Source: CBDCFV01 sp965261795 (GTDB taxonomy: Bacteria > Chloroflexota > Dehalococcoidia > Lucifugimonadales > UBA3495). From it: a stretch of DNA of 64,000 nucleotides. Location: NCBI GenBank assembly GCA_965261795.1, contig OZ253476.1:4030001-4094000 (forward strand). The letters run 5' to 3'. The notes beneath the pieces are model-generated. The model saw only the letters and a program-made list of their open reading frames with translations, ran no database searches and was not told the origin of the DNA. This document shows, one piece after another, positions 25,558 to 33,925 of this stretch (its first letter is position 1; the number at the start of each line of letters is the position of its first letter). The position numbers and the translations under genes are program-made.

Positions 25558-27371
25558 TGCCGCTCAATCTCCAATGAAGTCGGCAACAGGTAAGGGGTTA
25601 TATACTGCCGCCGCCACCAAGTCCCGTCGTCATTTCTGGCATCGAAATCAGTGAAATTGTACCGGTATAAATCGGCCCGAATGTAACGGGGCGGCTTGTC
25701 TGGAAAAGGGTTTTCCGCTAACAGACCCAGCACCGGCGGAGACCCCCTCAGCAATTGCTCAACAAGCCTTCTCAGCCAGGGGATCTGGTCATAGCGACCC
25801 AACGCCGCAAACCACATCTGCCAGTCCAGCCGGGGTTGGTGAGGCGCAACCCAACGCGGGTGCTGCCGCAGGTCGTCCGGCTTGTACTTGAACCGGTAGT
25901 CTTGCCAGTTTTGCCCATCGTCAGAGCCTTGGATGGCTATCTCGTACCGCGACGTCGTCATGTTGGCGAAGAGGCCATAGGGATTTACCAAATAGAAAGG
26001 CGCAGCCCACGCCATGACCTCCGCCGCCACCTTGGGAACGCCGCCGGAAAAGGTCCTTACCATTTGAAACACTCCAAGGAACAGGACCAACGCGGCCAGC
26101 AAAGCCAGAACGCCGTTTCGGAGCGGCAGCCATCCTTGGAGCCCGGGACGGGGTACGAGGTAGCGGGCTATGCGTTTCGGCATCCAGGGACCGATCACAG
26201 TGTCATCCAGCAGGAAGAGACAAAGGGCAATTGCCAAAAGGTTGAAAAAGGTGAAGTTGCCGGTGAGGAAAATCAGCAGGTTCAACCCCGCCAAACACGC
26301 CGCGCCTACGAAGCGCAGCCGCCGGGGGGCGAAAATCAAGAATGGGACGGCCAGTTCAATGTACAGAGTCGCGGCTACGGAGGCTTTTTGGAACCAGTCC
26401 GGCAACTGGTGCATATACCAGGAAGTCCACGTCGGCAAGGGCTGGGTCTCGTAGTGAAAGTTCAACGCGGTCAGGCCGCGCCAAACCGGGTCGCCGCTCA
26501 GCAGCTTTACCGCGCCGGACAGGAACATGAGCCTGAACAGCAATGCCCTGAAAAGGAAAACCATTGCCGGGCCGGGGAGGTTGAGGAATATGGACAGGAA
26601 GCCTGCTTCCACCAAGAGAATGTCCCACTGGAATCCCATGAAGACCTGCCCCCCGGCTACGAGAGAAAGGTACAGCACGAACAGCAGCACCAGGACGATA
26701 CGCTGCAACAGCCCGAGGACCAGCAGCACGGAACACACAATCCCCACCGCAACAACAGCGGTAAGGGCATGGTCGCTGGAGTTTATCCAGAAAACCGTGG
26801 GCGCCCTGCGGTAGCCGTCGCTGCCCAGTACATCATGGACCCGGGCCAAGAAATCACTGACTGGAAGGACTCCTTCGGAACCAATCAAACCGTGGACCTG
26901 GCTGCCAAAGGAAAGGAAGGCGATGAGGTAAATGACCCCCAGCAGCCTGAGGAACAGCGAGCACACCAACCCGTATTCGGGCGGACTGGGATTGCGCCCG
27001 TAGAGGGCGACGGTGGGGTAGTAGAAGAGCGACCTGTTGGCGACGACGAACCGGTATATCCACTGGCATAGAAGCGGAAGCCCTCGGAAGCCAAGATAGA
27101 CCTGGAGCAGCCAGCTATGGCGGGGAGTTACGGCCAGAACGCGCACTACGGCATCCGCACCACTGAACACCCGGCCATCCGGGAGCGCCAATTGGACCGC
27201 CCGTTCAAATTCCTGCAATGGGATTTGAGGGAATAGGTCAGCAACTTGCTGGTAAGGAGCGTACGACACCAAGTCGCCGGTCAACTGCCGCCAGTAATCC
27301 ACCCATATCCGGCAGAACCGGCAATCGCCATCGTAAATCAGCAGGGGAATGCCTGAATCGTGCCCTGTCAT
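25554..27371 (-). CDS. DCC (DUF393) thiol-disulfide domain fused to HTTM membrane protein
   Basis: A 605-residue fusion. Residues about 5-125 are a DCC/DUF393 domain with the motif LLIYDGDCRFC (C17 and C20), a thioredoxin-like fold. From about 140 to 430 there are many hydrophobic helices of the HTTM type, related to vitamin K-dependent gamma-carboxylase, with ELAVPFLIFAPRR and VEAGFLSIFLN. The last 170 residues are soluble. ATG 27371 is chosen over in-frame GTG and TTG just upstream. It is co-transcribed and coupled with the metalloprotease that follows. Disulfide handling combined with a carboxylase-like membrane enzyme suggests modification of exported proteins; this is inference. Confidence 0.83.
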   Translation of the reverse strand: MTGHDSGIPLLIYDGDCRFCRIWVDYWRQLTGDLVSYAPYQQVADLFPQIPLQEFERAVQLALPDGRVFSGADAVVRVLAVTPRHSWLLQVYLGFRGLPLLCQWIYRFVVANRSLFYYPTVALYGRNPSPPEYGLVCSLFLRLLGVIYLIAFLSFGSQVHGLIGSEGVLPVSDFLARVHDVLGSDGYRRAPTVFWINSSDHALTAVVAVGIVCSVLLVLGLLQRIVLVLLFVLYLSLVAGGQVFMGFQWDILLVEAGFLSIFLNLPGPAMVFLFRALLFRLMFLSGAVKLLSGDPVWRGLTALNFHYETQPLPTWTSWYMHQLPDWFQKASVAATLYIELAVPFLIFAPRRLRFVGAACLAGLNLLIFLTGNFTFFNLLAIALCLFLLDDTVIGPWMPKRIARYLVPRPGLQGWLPLRNGVLALLAALVLFLGVFQMVRTFSGGVPKVAAEVMAWAAPFYLVNPYGLFANMTTSRYEIAIQGSDDGQNWQDYRFKYKPDDLRQHPRWVAPHQPRLDWQMWFAALGRYDQIPWLRRLVEQLLRGSPPVLGLLAENPFPDKPPRYIRADLYRYNFTDFDARNDDGTWWRRQYITPYLLPTSLEIERQ

Positions 27372-27491
27372 AGCCACCAAGCCAACTGATAAGAAAGTCT
27401 GCTGAACATAAGAATTTTGCTCGTTTCTCGTATCTTAATCAATTGATTCAGCGTTGGGCCGCCCGCTACACTACTTTAACAAGAGGTCTGA

Positions 27492-27553
27492 TGGACTGCC
27501 GCCCGGCGGTCCTTGGCAAACATTAACAATCGCAGCGACCGGCCGGCAGTCCA
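27492..27553 (+). other. Inverted repeat in the leader of the PPC/dockerin gene
   Basis: TGGACTGCCG at 27492-27501 is repeated in inverse at 27544-27553 with 42 bases between, about 50 bp before the start at 27603. CCTTG (27511-27515) can also pair with CAAGG (27563-27567). The GGCAAAC inside the loop faintly recalls a c-di-GMP-I aptamer but the rest of that consensus is absent. It may be a structured leader or a protein site. Confidence 0.3.
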
Positions 27554-27602
27554 GTCTGGCGACAAGGCCGCTCAACTGTGGGATTAGGGAGGGGGTGTGG
27601 AC

Positions 27603-30600
27603 ATGCGCATCTTGGCGATTCCACTGGCGCTTATTTTATCCGTATTCTTGTTGGCCATTGTCCTATTTCCGCAGACGCCTGTGGTCCATGCCGCAGACGA
27701 TCACGGCGACGACCGCGACCACGCTACGACTATAAACACCACGGGCGCCAAGGTGCAGGGCAACATATCCTACACTGCCCTCAATAATGGATTCGACCAG
27801 GACTACTTCTCCTTTCTGGCCTTGCGGGGAGTGCGCTACACGATTACCGCGCGCCTTGACACCGTCGAAAGGGTGGGCCTATCCATCATAAACGCCAAAC
27901 GCTTGGGGACGGCGCGAGTCGATGACCAGTCTGAGCAGGTATTTACCAAGGGCGAGAAGGTCGAGATGGAGTGGACCTCCCGGACACAGGACACCTACTT
28001 CGTCGAGGTAAAGGCTCATTACGACGCAAACGCTCAGCCGCTCCATGGCGCCTACAGCCTCTCCATCACCGCCGACAACTCTCTTGCCGACAACAACCAC
28101 GGCGACATCATCAACTATGCTTACCGCGTCGAGACAGGGAAACCGTACCAAGCTGCCATCAGCCCCTGGAATAACCGTCATCTCGTGACGGGAGCAGTCT
28201 ATGGCGGAAACGACCAGGACTTCTTTGCTTTTGATGCAAAGCGAGGTGGGAAATATACCGTTGACGTCCAGTTGGGCACCAGTGGGGGAGTGGCGATCTC
28301 GGTGGTCGACAATTCCGGACAAAACGTGCTCTCCACGCGCACAGGCGAGACCACGCTTGAATGGGTCTCACCGGACAACGGCATCTACTACGCGCGGATA
28401 ACCGGTACCGGCAGAGTGCAGAATACGGTCGGCACCTACACCATCACCATCAACTCAGACGATTCCCTGATCGACCGCTATCCTGACAAGAGGGCCAAAG
28501 CTGAACCCATAATCATTGGCAAGACCCATCAGGGTGCGGTCAGCCCCTCCGATGACTTGGACTACTTTTCGTTCCAAGCAAACCGAGGGGTCAAATACAC
28601 TATAGACCTCATGCCGGGATCCACTGAGGCTGTAGACGTTGCAATAGAAAAGCCGTCACAAGGGATCGAAGCATCCCACGTCGGCGACGGGGCCAGCTTC
28701 GATTGGGTCGCACCCAGCAACAGCACCTACTACTTGGTCATCTCCAGGTCGTCGCAGGTCAGAGAGGCAGTAGGCTCCTACACTCTGCGCGTAATCGCCG
28801 ACAATTCCCTCAGCGACCAGGACGACGACACCACCGAAACGGCCACTCCCTTGCTCCTCGGCGCCGCGATGGCCGGGGCCATCAGCCCGGCAGATGACCG
28901 GGACTACTTCTCGTTTACGGCCATCAAGGGGGTGAAGTACACCGCCGAAGTACAGTTGGGTGACGACCAGACCATGGAGATTACCGTAACGGACTCTCAG
29001 GGTAGCGTCGTGGACTCCAACGGTGGGCGCGACTCCACTCTTGAGTGGGTTTCTCCGGAAGACGGCGACTACTTCATCGTCTTATCAGGCTCCAATCGGG
29101 CATCTGATGCCGCCGGTTTATATACCGTCAGGCTGCTATCGGACCCGTCCTTACGAGACCAGCACAGCGACACCCGCGAAGACGCGACCCCGGTAATCTT
29201 CGGCAATACGATGCTGGCCGCCATAAGCCCCGGCGGGGACCAGGACTTCTACTCCTTTTCGGCCAAGAAGGGGGTCAAATACGACATCCTGGCCACGGCG
29301 GGCACCATTGACGGCGTTTACATCAAGATCGTGGGAGCGTCGCAGGGTACAGAAGCCATCACCGACGGCGAATCCGAGAGCCTGTCATGGACCTCTCCGG
29401 ACAACGGCTCCTATCACGTCGTCATCTCGTCCGCGGCGCTGTCGCGGGACGCCGTGGGCACTTACAGCCTGAGAATGGACGCCGACCTCGCCAGGGAGGA
29501 CCGTCACGGGGATACTTGGCGCAAAGCCACCTCCATAGGGTTCGCCAGAGCCGTTTCCGGGGCGGTAAGCCCGGCGACCGACCGGGACTATTTTTCCTTA
29601 ACCGCGAAGAAAGGCGCTAAGTACACCTTCACCCCCCTGGATGACTCCGCGGAGGCCCTTTCACTGGCGGTGGAAGAAACCGACAACAACAGGTCTCGCG
29701 TTCTGGCCAGCAACTACGGTGAAGGAACGGAGGTCAGTTGGATAGCCCCAGACCAAGGCACCTACTACTTCGTCGTGTCGATGTCTTCACGCGCGGCGGA
29801 CGCCGGAGGGACTTACTCCATCAGTATAGATTCCGACCTGTCCTTGGAAGACAAGCATAGCGACGCATACTATTCCGCTACAAACATTGGGTTCTACAAC
29901 CCCCTCTCCGGCGCCATCAGTCCCGCCGAAGACTCCGACTACTTTACCTTCCCTGCCATGCTCAACCAGGACTATACCATCCAGGCAACCCCGGGCACGG
30001 CGTCCGCAGTGAAGTTTTCCGTCCTCAACCGGAACAGGAACTTTGGCGAGTCGAATTACGGCGAAGGCACAACCCTGCACTGGACCGCGCCGGCCACGGG
30101 CAACTACCTGATTGTGGTTACGGCCGCTGACCAAGCGGAAGACCCTATGGGCACCTATCAACTTACCCTGATGCGCGGTACGGTAACGTCGTCAGAGACC
30201 ACGGAAACCACGGTGGAGACCAAGGAAACATCGACACCGGAGACCGATGGCGATTCCGGCACAGGCGGGAATGCACCGACGGGCGCCAAGTTGATGGTGG
30301 CATCCCGAGTGGCGTTGCCCGGGGGCCGTGTGCTAACGCCCATCCGGTTGGAAAACCCGGACGAGGTCTACACTCTGGAATTCAACCTCAACTACGACCC
30401 ATCCGTGCTGGAAGTGGTCGAGGTACAACCGGGCTTAAGACTGTCAGTCCCGGCGTCCAGCTACGATACGAACACCCCGGGAGTGGTCCGCATCGATGTG
30501 ACAGTGTCGGACCAACTCGAGGGAGACGGGTCGGCTGCCGTGGTGGACTTTAAAGTCGTGGGCGCGGCGGGGGCTTCCAGTCCTCTTACGGTCACAGAGA

Positions 30601-30845
30601 CGGTGGTTATGGACAATTTGGGCAACGCCCGGTCCATAGAGGTCACCGAAGGCACGTTCACGGTTGAGACGCCGGCGGCGGGCGACGGCAACGGGGACGG
30701 GAAAATCACAGCGTTGGATGCGCTGATCGCGTTAAGAATGTCCGCGGGGATAGCGGGAGTAGACCTGCTGATGGACGTGACCGGAGACGGACGAGTGACA
30801 CCAAAGGACGCTCGCCAGCTTCTATCAATGGCCAAGCGGGGATAG
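27603..30845 (+). CDS. Secreted multi-domain protein: PPC repeats, cohesin-like domain and type I dockerin
   Basis: A 1080-residue exported protein. Residues 1-30 are a signal peptide. From about 35 to 860 there are eight copies of a roughly 100-residue beta-sandwich with GxxxxxxDxDYFSF and GTYxL signatures (PPC, pre-peptidase C-terminal type), e.g. AISPADDRDYFSFTA. A Thr/Glu linker follows, then a cohesin-like domain (about 897-1015) containing YTLEFNLNYDPSVLEVVEV, then a dockerin (about 1026-1080) with two calcium loops, DGNGDGKITALD and DVTGDGRVTPKD. GGAGGGGG precedes ATG 27603 (a GTG at 27597 is the alternative). It has no catalytic domain, so it looks like an adhesin or scaffold. The next gene encodes another cohesin domain. 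Confidence 0.85.
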   Translation: MRILAIPLALILSVFLLAIVLFPQTPVVHAADDHGDDRDHATTINTTGAKVQGNISYTALNNGFDQDYFSFLALRGVRYTITARLDTVERVGLSIINAKRLGTARVDDQSEQVFTKGEKVEMEWTSRTQDTYFVEVKAHYDANAQPLHGAYSLSITADNSLADNNHGDIINYAYRVETGKPYQAAISPWNNRHLVTGAVYGGNDQDFFAFDAKRGGKYTVDVQLGTSGGVAISVVDNSGQNVLSTRTGETTLEWVSPDNGIYYARITGTGRVQNTVGTYTITINSDDSLIDRYPDKRAKAEPIIIGKTHQGAVSPSDDLDYFSFQANRGVKYTIDLMPGSTEAVDVAIEKPSQGIEASHVGDGASFDWVAPSNSTYYLVISRSSQVREAVGSYTLRVIADNSLSDQDDDTTETATPLLLGAAMAGAISPADDRDYFSFTAIKGVKYTAEVQLGDDQTMEITVTDSQGSVVDSNGGRDSTLEWVSPEDGDYFIVLSGSNRASDAAGLYTVRLLSDPSLRDQHSDTREDATPVIFGNTMLAAISPGGDQDFYSFSAKKGVKYDILATAGTIDGVYIKIVGASQGTEAITDGESESLSWTSPDNGSYHVVISSAALSRDAVGTYSLRMDADLAREDRHGDTWRKATSIGFARAVSGAVSPATDRDYFSLTAKKGAKYTFTPLDDSAEALSLAVEETDNNRSRVLASNYGEGTEVSWIAPDQGTYYFVVSMSSRAADAGGTYSISIDSDLSLEDKHSDAYYSATNIGFYNPLSGAISPAEDSDYFTFPAMLNQDYTIQATPGTASAVKFSVLNRNRNFGESNYGEGTTLHWTAPATGNYLIVVTAADQAEDPMGTYQLTLMRGTVTSSETTETTVETKETSTPETDGDSGTGGNAPTGAKLMVASRVALPGGRVLTPIRLENPDEVYTLEFNLNYDPSVLEVVEVQPGLRLSVPASSYDTNTPGVVRIDVTVSDQLEGDGSAAVVDFKVVGAAGASSPLTVTETVVMDNLGNARSIEVTEGTFTVETPAAGDGNGDGKITALDALIALRMSAGIAGVDLLMDVTGDGRVTPKDARQLLSMAKRG

Positions 30846-30854
30846 GCGGTAGTG

Positions 30855-31571
30855 ATGAAAACGTGGATAGGTATGGCCCTTCTTGGGATCCAATCGAGTT
30901 GGAAATGGCTGTTAGCCCTGCTGTTGGTGGTTGTATTGGTGGGCGCGGGCTTCATTGTCCAAGGAATGCTAAGGGAAGATTCGGAAGCCAAGGCAGCGAT
31001 TAACGTGGCGGCCCAGGAGACTACCAAGGCGCCGCAGGCTACTTCCATACCGAAAGCAGTACCGACCCAAGCGCCCAAGGCCACCGCCGTTTCCCGCCCG
31101 CGTAAGAATGACAGGGCAGCGCCGACAAGAGCGCCATCCACTCCAACCGTTGCGCCCCCCTCTCCCACCCCAGCGGCGCCCGCTTCCGTGGACGTGCCGG
31201 TACATTTGACAGGGGCCGCCAATGTCGGCAGCCTGGAGTTTGTGCTGGTCTATGACCCAGAGGTCTTGCAGGTGACCAGTGTTGCGCCAGACGTTTTGGC
31301 GAAAGCCGCCGTCATCGGGTCCAACACCCCCACATCGGGCAGGGTATGGGTAGGCATAGCCGACGCTAGAGGAATCGACGGCAGCGGGGCAGTGGCGACA
31401 GTGACTTTCGACATTGTTGGACAGCAACAGGGCCGCAGCGCCTTGACGCTGGAAGAGGTTGTCGCCCACGACGCAACATCCCTGCTGGACATCCTGTCCG
31501 ATGCGACGGCAGGCGAATATACCATAGAGGGGCATAACGTGACCGGGCCAACGCTCGTGTTCACACGCTGA
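30855..31571 (+). CDS. Membrane-anchored cohesin domain protein
   Basis: A 238-residue protein with one N-terminal membrane segment (about residues 17-37, LLALLLVVVLVGAGF), a Pro/Thr/Ala/Lys-rich linker to about 108, and a cohesin-like beta-sandwich (about 110-230) with LEFVLVYDPEVLQVTSV and GSGAVATVTFDIVG. The topology puts the cohesin outside the cell. It starts 9 bp after the dockerin-bearing gene (GTG 30852 or ATG 30855), so the two are one operon. The membrane cohesin is a natural candidate anchor for the neighbour's dockerin. It ends just before a strong hairpin terminator. Confidence 0.8.
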   Translation: MKTWIGMALLGIQSSWKWLLALLLVVVLVGAGFIVQGMLREDSEAKAAINVAAQETTKAPQATSIPKAVPTQAPKATAVSRPRKNDRAAPTRAPSTPTVAPPSPTPAAPASVDVPVHLTGAANVGSLEFVLVYDPEVLQVTSVAPDVLAKAAVIGSNTPTSGRVWVGIADARGIDGSGAVATVTFDIVGQQQGRSALTLEEVVAHDATSLLDILSDATAGEYTIEGHNVTGPTLVFTR

Positions 31572-31600
31572 TGCCGGCAGGGAGCGAGTGTACCTGCTCA

Positions 31601-31631
31601 CGGGCGGGGCAACTACGTTGCCCCGCCCGTT
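31601..31631 (+). terminator. Strong hairpin, probable terminator of the cohesin operon
   Basis: A perfect 14-bp stem (31601-31614 with 31618-31631, G/C-rich) closed by the 3-base loop TAC begins 30 bp after the cohesin gene stop. No long T tract follows, so efficiency is uncertain. Confidence 0.7.
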
Positions 31632-31712
31632 GACTTTGGGATCGAACCGCTGCTATACCTTGGGGCCCGTCTGCCCATAGCTTCCCGTGAATGTTAAGAT
31701 ATGATTAACAAG

Positions 31713-31738
31713 AGATTTCCGCCTGCGCGGGAATGACG
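31713..31738. repeat. Single copy of a dispersed palindromic repeat
   Basis: The segment GATTTCCGCCTGCGCGGGAA followed by TGACG is the same kind of extragenic palindrome (GATTCC-x-GGAATGACG) as at 32721-32800 and 58803-58965. It lies in the leader just before the PAC2 gene. Confidence 0.55.
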
Positions 31739-31768
31739 ATTGAAGTTCTTTATGGTGAGGATTGTCAG

Positions 31769-32662
31769 ATGACCAGCGAGCTACTGGTCCTCCGAGAGAA
31801 ACCGGATGCCCGTCATCTCATCGCCGGTTGGCGGAGACAATGGTCGGACGGCGGCGAAATCTCCAGCGGCCTGCCGCGGTACCTTATCGACAAGTTCAAC
31901 GCCCGGCATATAGGCGAATTTACCCCCGCGGTGTCAAAGGACTGCTACCCGTTTCAAGTGCCGGGCACCCACGACACCTACCGGCCAAGGGTGGAGTTCA
32001 AAGACGGTCTGCCGGTGAGGGAGATGCACCGGAGAAACCACTTTTACGATGCGGGCGACGGGTTGATTATATTTCTGGGAGAGGAGCCGTGGATGAGGAT
32101 CGACGTCTACGGCGAGGCCTTTTTGCGCGCCGTCAAGGAGTTGGGAGTAAGCCGGACCGTATTAGTGGAGGGTTACAACGGGGCTGCACCGCCGGACCAG
32201 GAACGGAACGTCAGTTGCACTTACAGTCAGCCGGAGATGCGGGAAGAGCTGGAAAAATACGGTCTAAGGTTCTCTAACTATGGCAACCGGGGCCGGAACG
32301 GGCCAACCATCGGCATGGCCATGATCACCATGGCCCACGAGCTTCACCCGGACATGAAGATGGTCCGGCTGGGGGCCATGGCCCCAATGTACCCGTTCCT
32401 GAACTCCAGCAATGAGCCGGTGGGCATAACCAAGGACCACCAAGCCTATTACGACATTATGCGCCGGGTCAAAGCAATGCTGGGCCTTGACCTTGACTTG
32501 GGCGACCTGGTTACCCTAGCCAAGTCCGAGTGCCAGGAATTACAGCGAACTCTGGACAGGATCGGGTCTTCTAACCCCCGGGCAAAGGAGCTAATCGACC
32601 AAGCCAAGGCAGACTATACGGTGAATCCTTTCATCGACCCTCTGGAACCGGACTCCCCCTAG
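31769..32662 (+). CDS. PAC2 family protein
   Basis: A 297-residue PAC2-domain protein. The family shares a purine-nucleoside-phosphorylase-like Rossmann fold with proteasome assembly chaperone 2. Recognisable parts are IIFLGEEPWMRIDVYGEAFL, VLVEGYNGAAP and the helix-rich C-terminus EYLRR-free LTLAKSECQELQRTLDRI. The start ATG at 31769 follows GTGAGGA; an earlier ATG at 31733 overlaps a dispersed repeat and is less likely. In Actinobacteria and archaea PAC2 proteins occur with or without proteasomes; no proteasome gene is in this window. Function here is unknown. Confidence 0.75.
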   Translation: MTSELLVLREKPDARHLIAGWRRQWSDGGEISSGLPRYLIDKFNARHIGEFTPAVSKDCYPFQVPGTHDTYRPRVEFKDGLPVREMHRRNHFYDAGDGLIIFLGEEPWMRIDVYGEAFLRAVKELGVSRTVLVEGYNGAAPPDQERNVSCTYSQPEMREELEKYGLRFSNYGNRGRNGPTIGMAMITMAHELHPDMKMVRLGAMAPMYPFLNSSNEPVGITKDHQAYYDIMRRVKAMLGLDLDLGDLVTLAKSECQELQRTLDRIGSSNPRAKELIDQAKADYTVNPFIDPLEPDSP

Positions 32663-32720
32663 AAGAGCTGACAAGGGTATGTAAAATTGAGATTATAGCT
32701 ACGAACCGGCCCCACCGCCC

Positions 32721-32815
32721 CTGGATTCCGGCCTACGCCGGAATGACGGAATGGGCCCGCCTGGATTCCGGCCTACGCCGGAATGACGGAATGGGCCCGA
32801 TACGGAATGGGCCCG
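32721..32815. repeat. Two 40-bp tandem copies of a palindromic extragenic repeat
   Basis: Copy 1 at 32721-32760 and copy 2 at 32761-32800 are identical except at the last base, followed by a partial third copy to about 32815. Each holds the palindrome ATTCCGGCCTACGCCGGAAT. They lie in the 336-bp gap between convergent PAC2 and PhnD-like genes and could act as a bidirectional terminator. The rest of the gap shows no gene. Confidence 0.8.
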
Positions 32816-32998
32816 ATAGTGAGCATTTGGGGGCGGTTTTGTATTTGAGCAAGCCTACCCTACTATGCGGTCTCACGTTCAACTGCGTAAAGTCCCAAAT
32901 GAAATACATACCCCTGTCAGCCCTAGAAGAGGGCGCCGGACGCCTCCATCCGGGAGACAGGAGCAACGGGCGATCGTGATTCATAGGAGCAAGACGGG

Positions 32999-33790
32999 CT
33001 ACATTAGCCCTTCCTGCTCCGCCGCTATTTCAATTACTTCCCATCCACCTTCAATCCCGGGTACGAAGGCTTTACAGCCCTCAGCGTCCAGGACCGATTT
33101 GCCGAGAGCATCGCCGTAGTCCACTGCCAGGAATGCCTGTTCCAGTTGCCGGTACAGGTCGGCGTCTATACCGTCCTGGGCGGTGAAGCAACAGTGACTG
33201 TAACCCGGACTGGTCCAGAAGGTGCGGACGTCGTACTGGTCCAGGGAGCCTTCCTCGGACATCTTTTGCAGCGTCAACAAGGCCACTGCTCCAGCGTCGT
33301 AGTCGCCGTCGTTGACACGGGCTATTATGTCGCGTTCTCCGGATAGCCCGCTGGACGGCCGTTCCTCGAAGAAGGTGGCCGCAGCCAGATCGGACCTGGG
33401 GTTGATGCCCGCCTCCTTCAGAAAGTAGTAGGCCAACAAGCCTGTCTGCGGCGACCCTTTGCTGCCAAAGGCGAAGCGCTTACCCTTCAAGTCCTCAACG
33501 GTGAGTATTTCGGAACCCTGCTTGGTTATGAAACAGGTGGTGAAGTTGATGTCCATGTCCCGCATGGCGATTACCCGGCACCGCTCGGCCATGCGCTGCT
33601 TTATCTTTACGTAGCCCAATGGGCCGTTCCAAGCCATGTCGATCTTGCCGTCCACAAAATCATCGATCATCGCTTGGTCGTCCGAATAAAGGACCCAGTC
33701 CAAGTCTATGCCCTGCTGGTTGAACAACTTTCCCAGTCCTTGGAACACAGTGAGGTGTTCAGGGGTAGCTGTGCCTCCTAACCTAATCAT
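32999..33790 (-). CDS. PhnD-like phosphate/phosphonate substrate-binding domain protein
   Basis: A 263-residue type 2 periplasmic-binding fold protein of the PhnD/NMT1 kind. Visible pieces are GTATPEHLTVFQGL, DMAWNGPLGYVKIKQ near residue 52, DLKGKRFAFGSKGSPQTGLL near 100 and YDAGAVALLTLQKM near 170, all in the expected order. It starts at MIRLGG behind GGAGGAGA and has no signal peptide or lipobox. No permease or ATPase gene is adjacent. It may be a cytosolic binding protein or enzyme-like derivative rather than a transporter subunit. Cys-rich spots (SHCCFTA) are unusual for an exported protein. Confidence 0.78.
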   Translation of the reverse strand: MIRLGGTATPEHLTVFQGLGKLFNQQGIDLDWVLYSDDQAMIDDFVDGKIDMAWNGPLGYVKIKQRMAERCRVIAMRDMDINFTTCFITKQGSEILTVEDLKGKRFAFGSKGSPQTGLLAYYFLKEAGINPRSDLAAATFFEERPSSGLSGERDIIARVNDGDYDAGAVALLTLQKMSEEGSLDQYDVRTFWTSPGYSHCCFTAQDGIDADLYRQLEQAFLAVDYGDALGKSVLDAEGCKAFVPGIEGGWEVIEIAAEQEGLM

Positions 33791-33925
33791 GCCACTCTCC
33801 TCCGGGTTGGGACCGTGATACAGACTACCGGTGTCTCGCTCATTATACCCACACAGCAGTGCGGCGAAAATATGGGGCGCGGGAGCGGGTCAGCCGCCTT
33901 TGGGGGCATACACCGCGTCATCCGT

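Noticed and set aside
27511..27570. c-di-GMP-I riboswitch before the PPC/dockerin gene
   Set aside because: Only GGCAAAC matches; the second conserved block and the receptor helix are absent.
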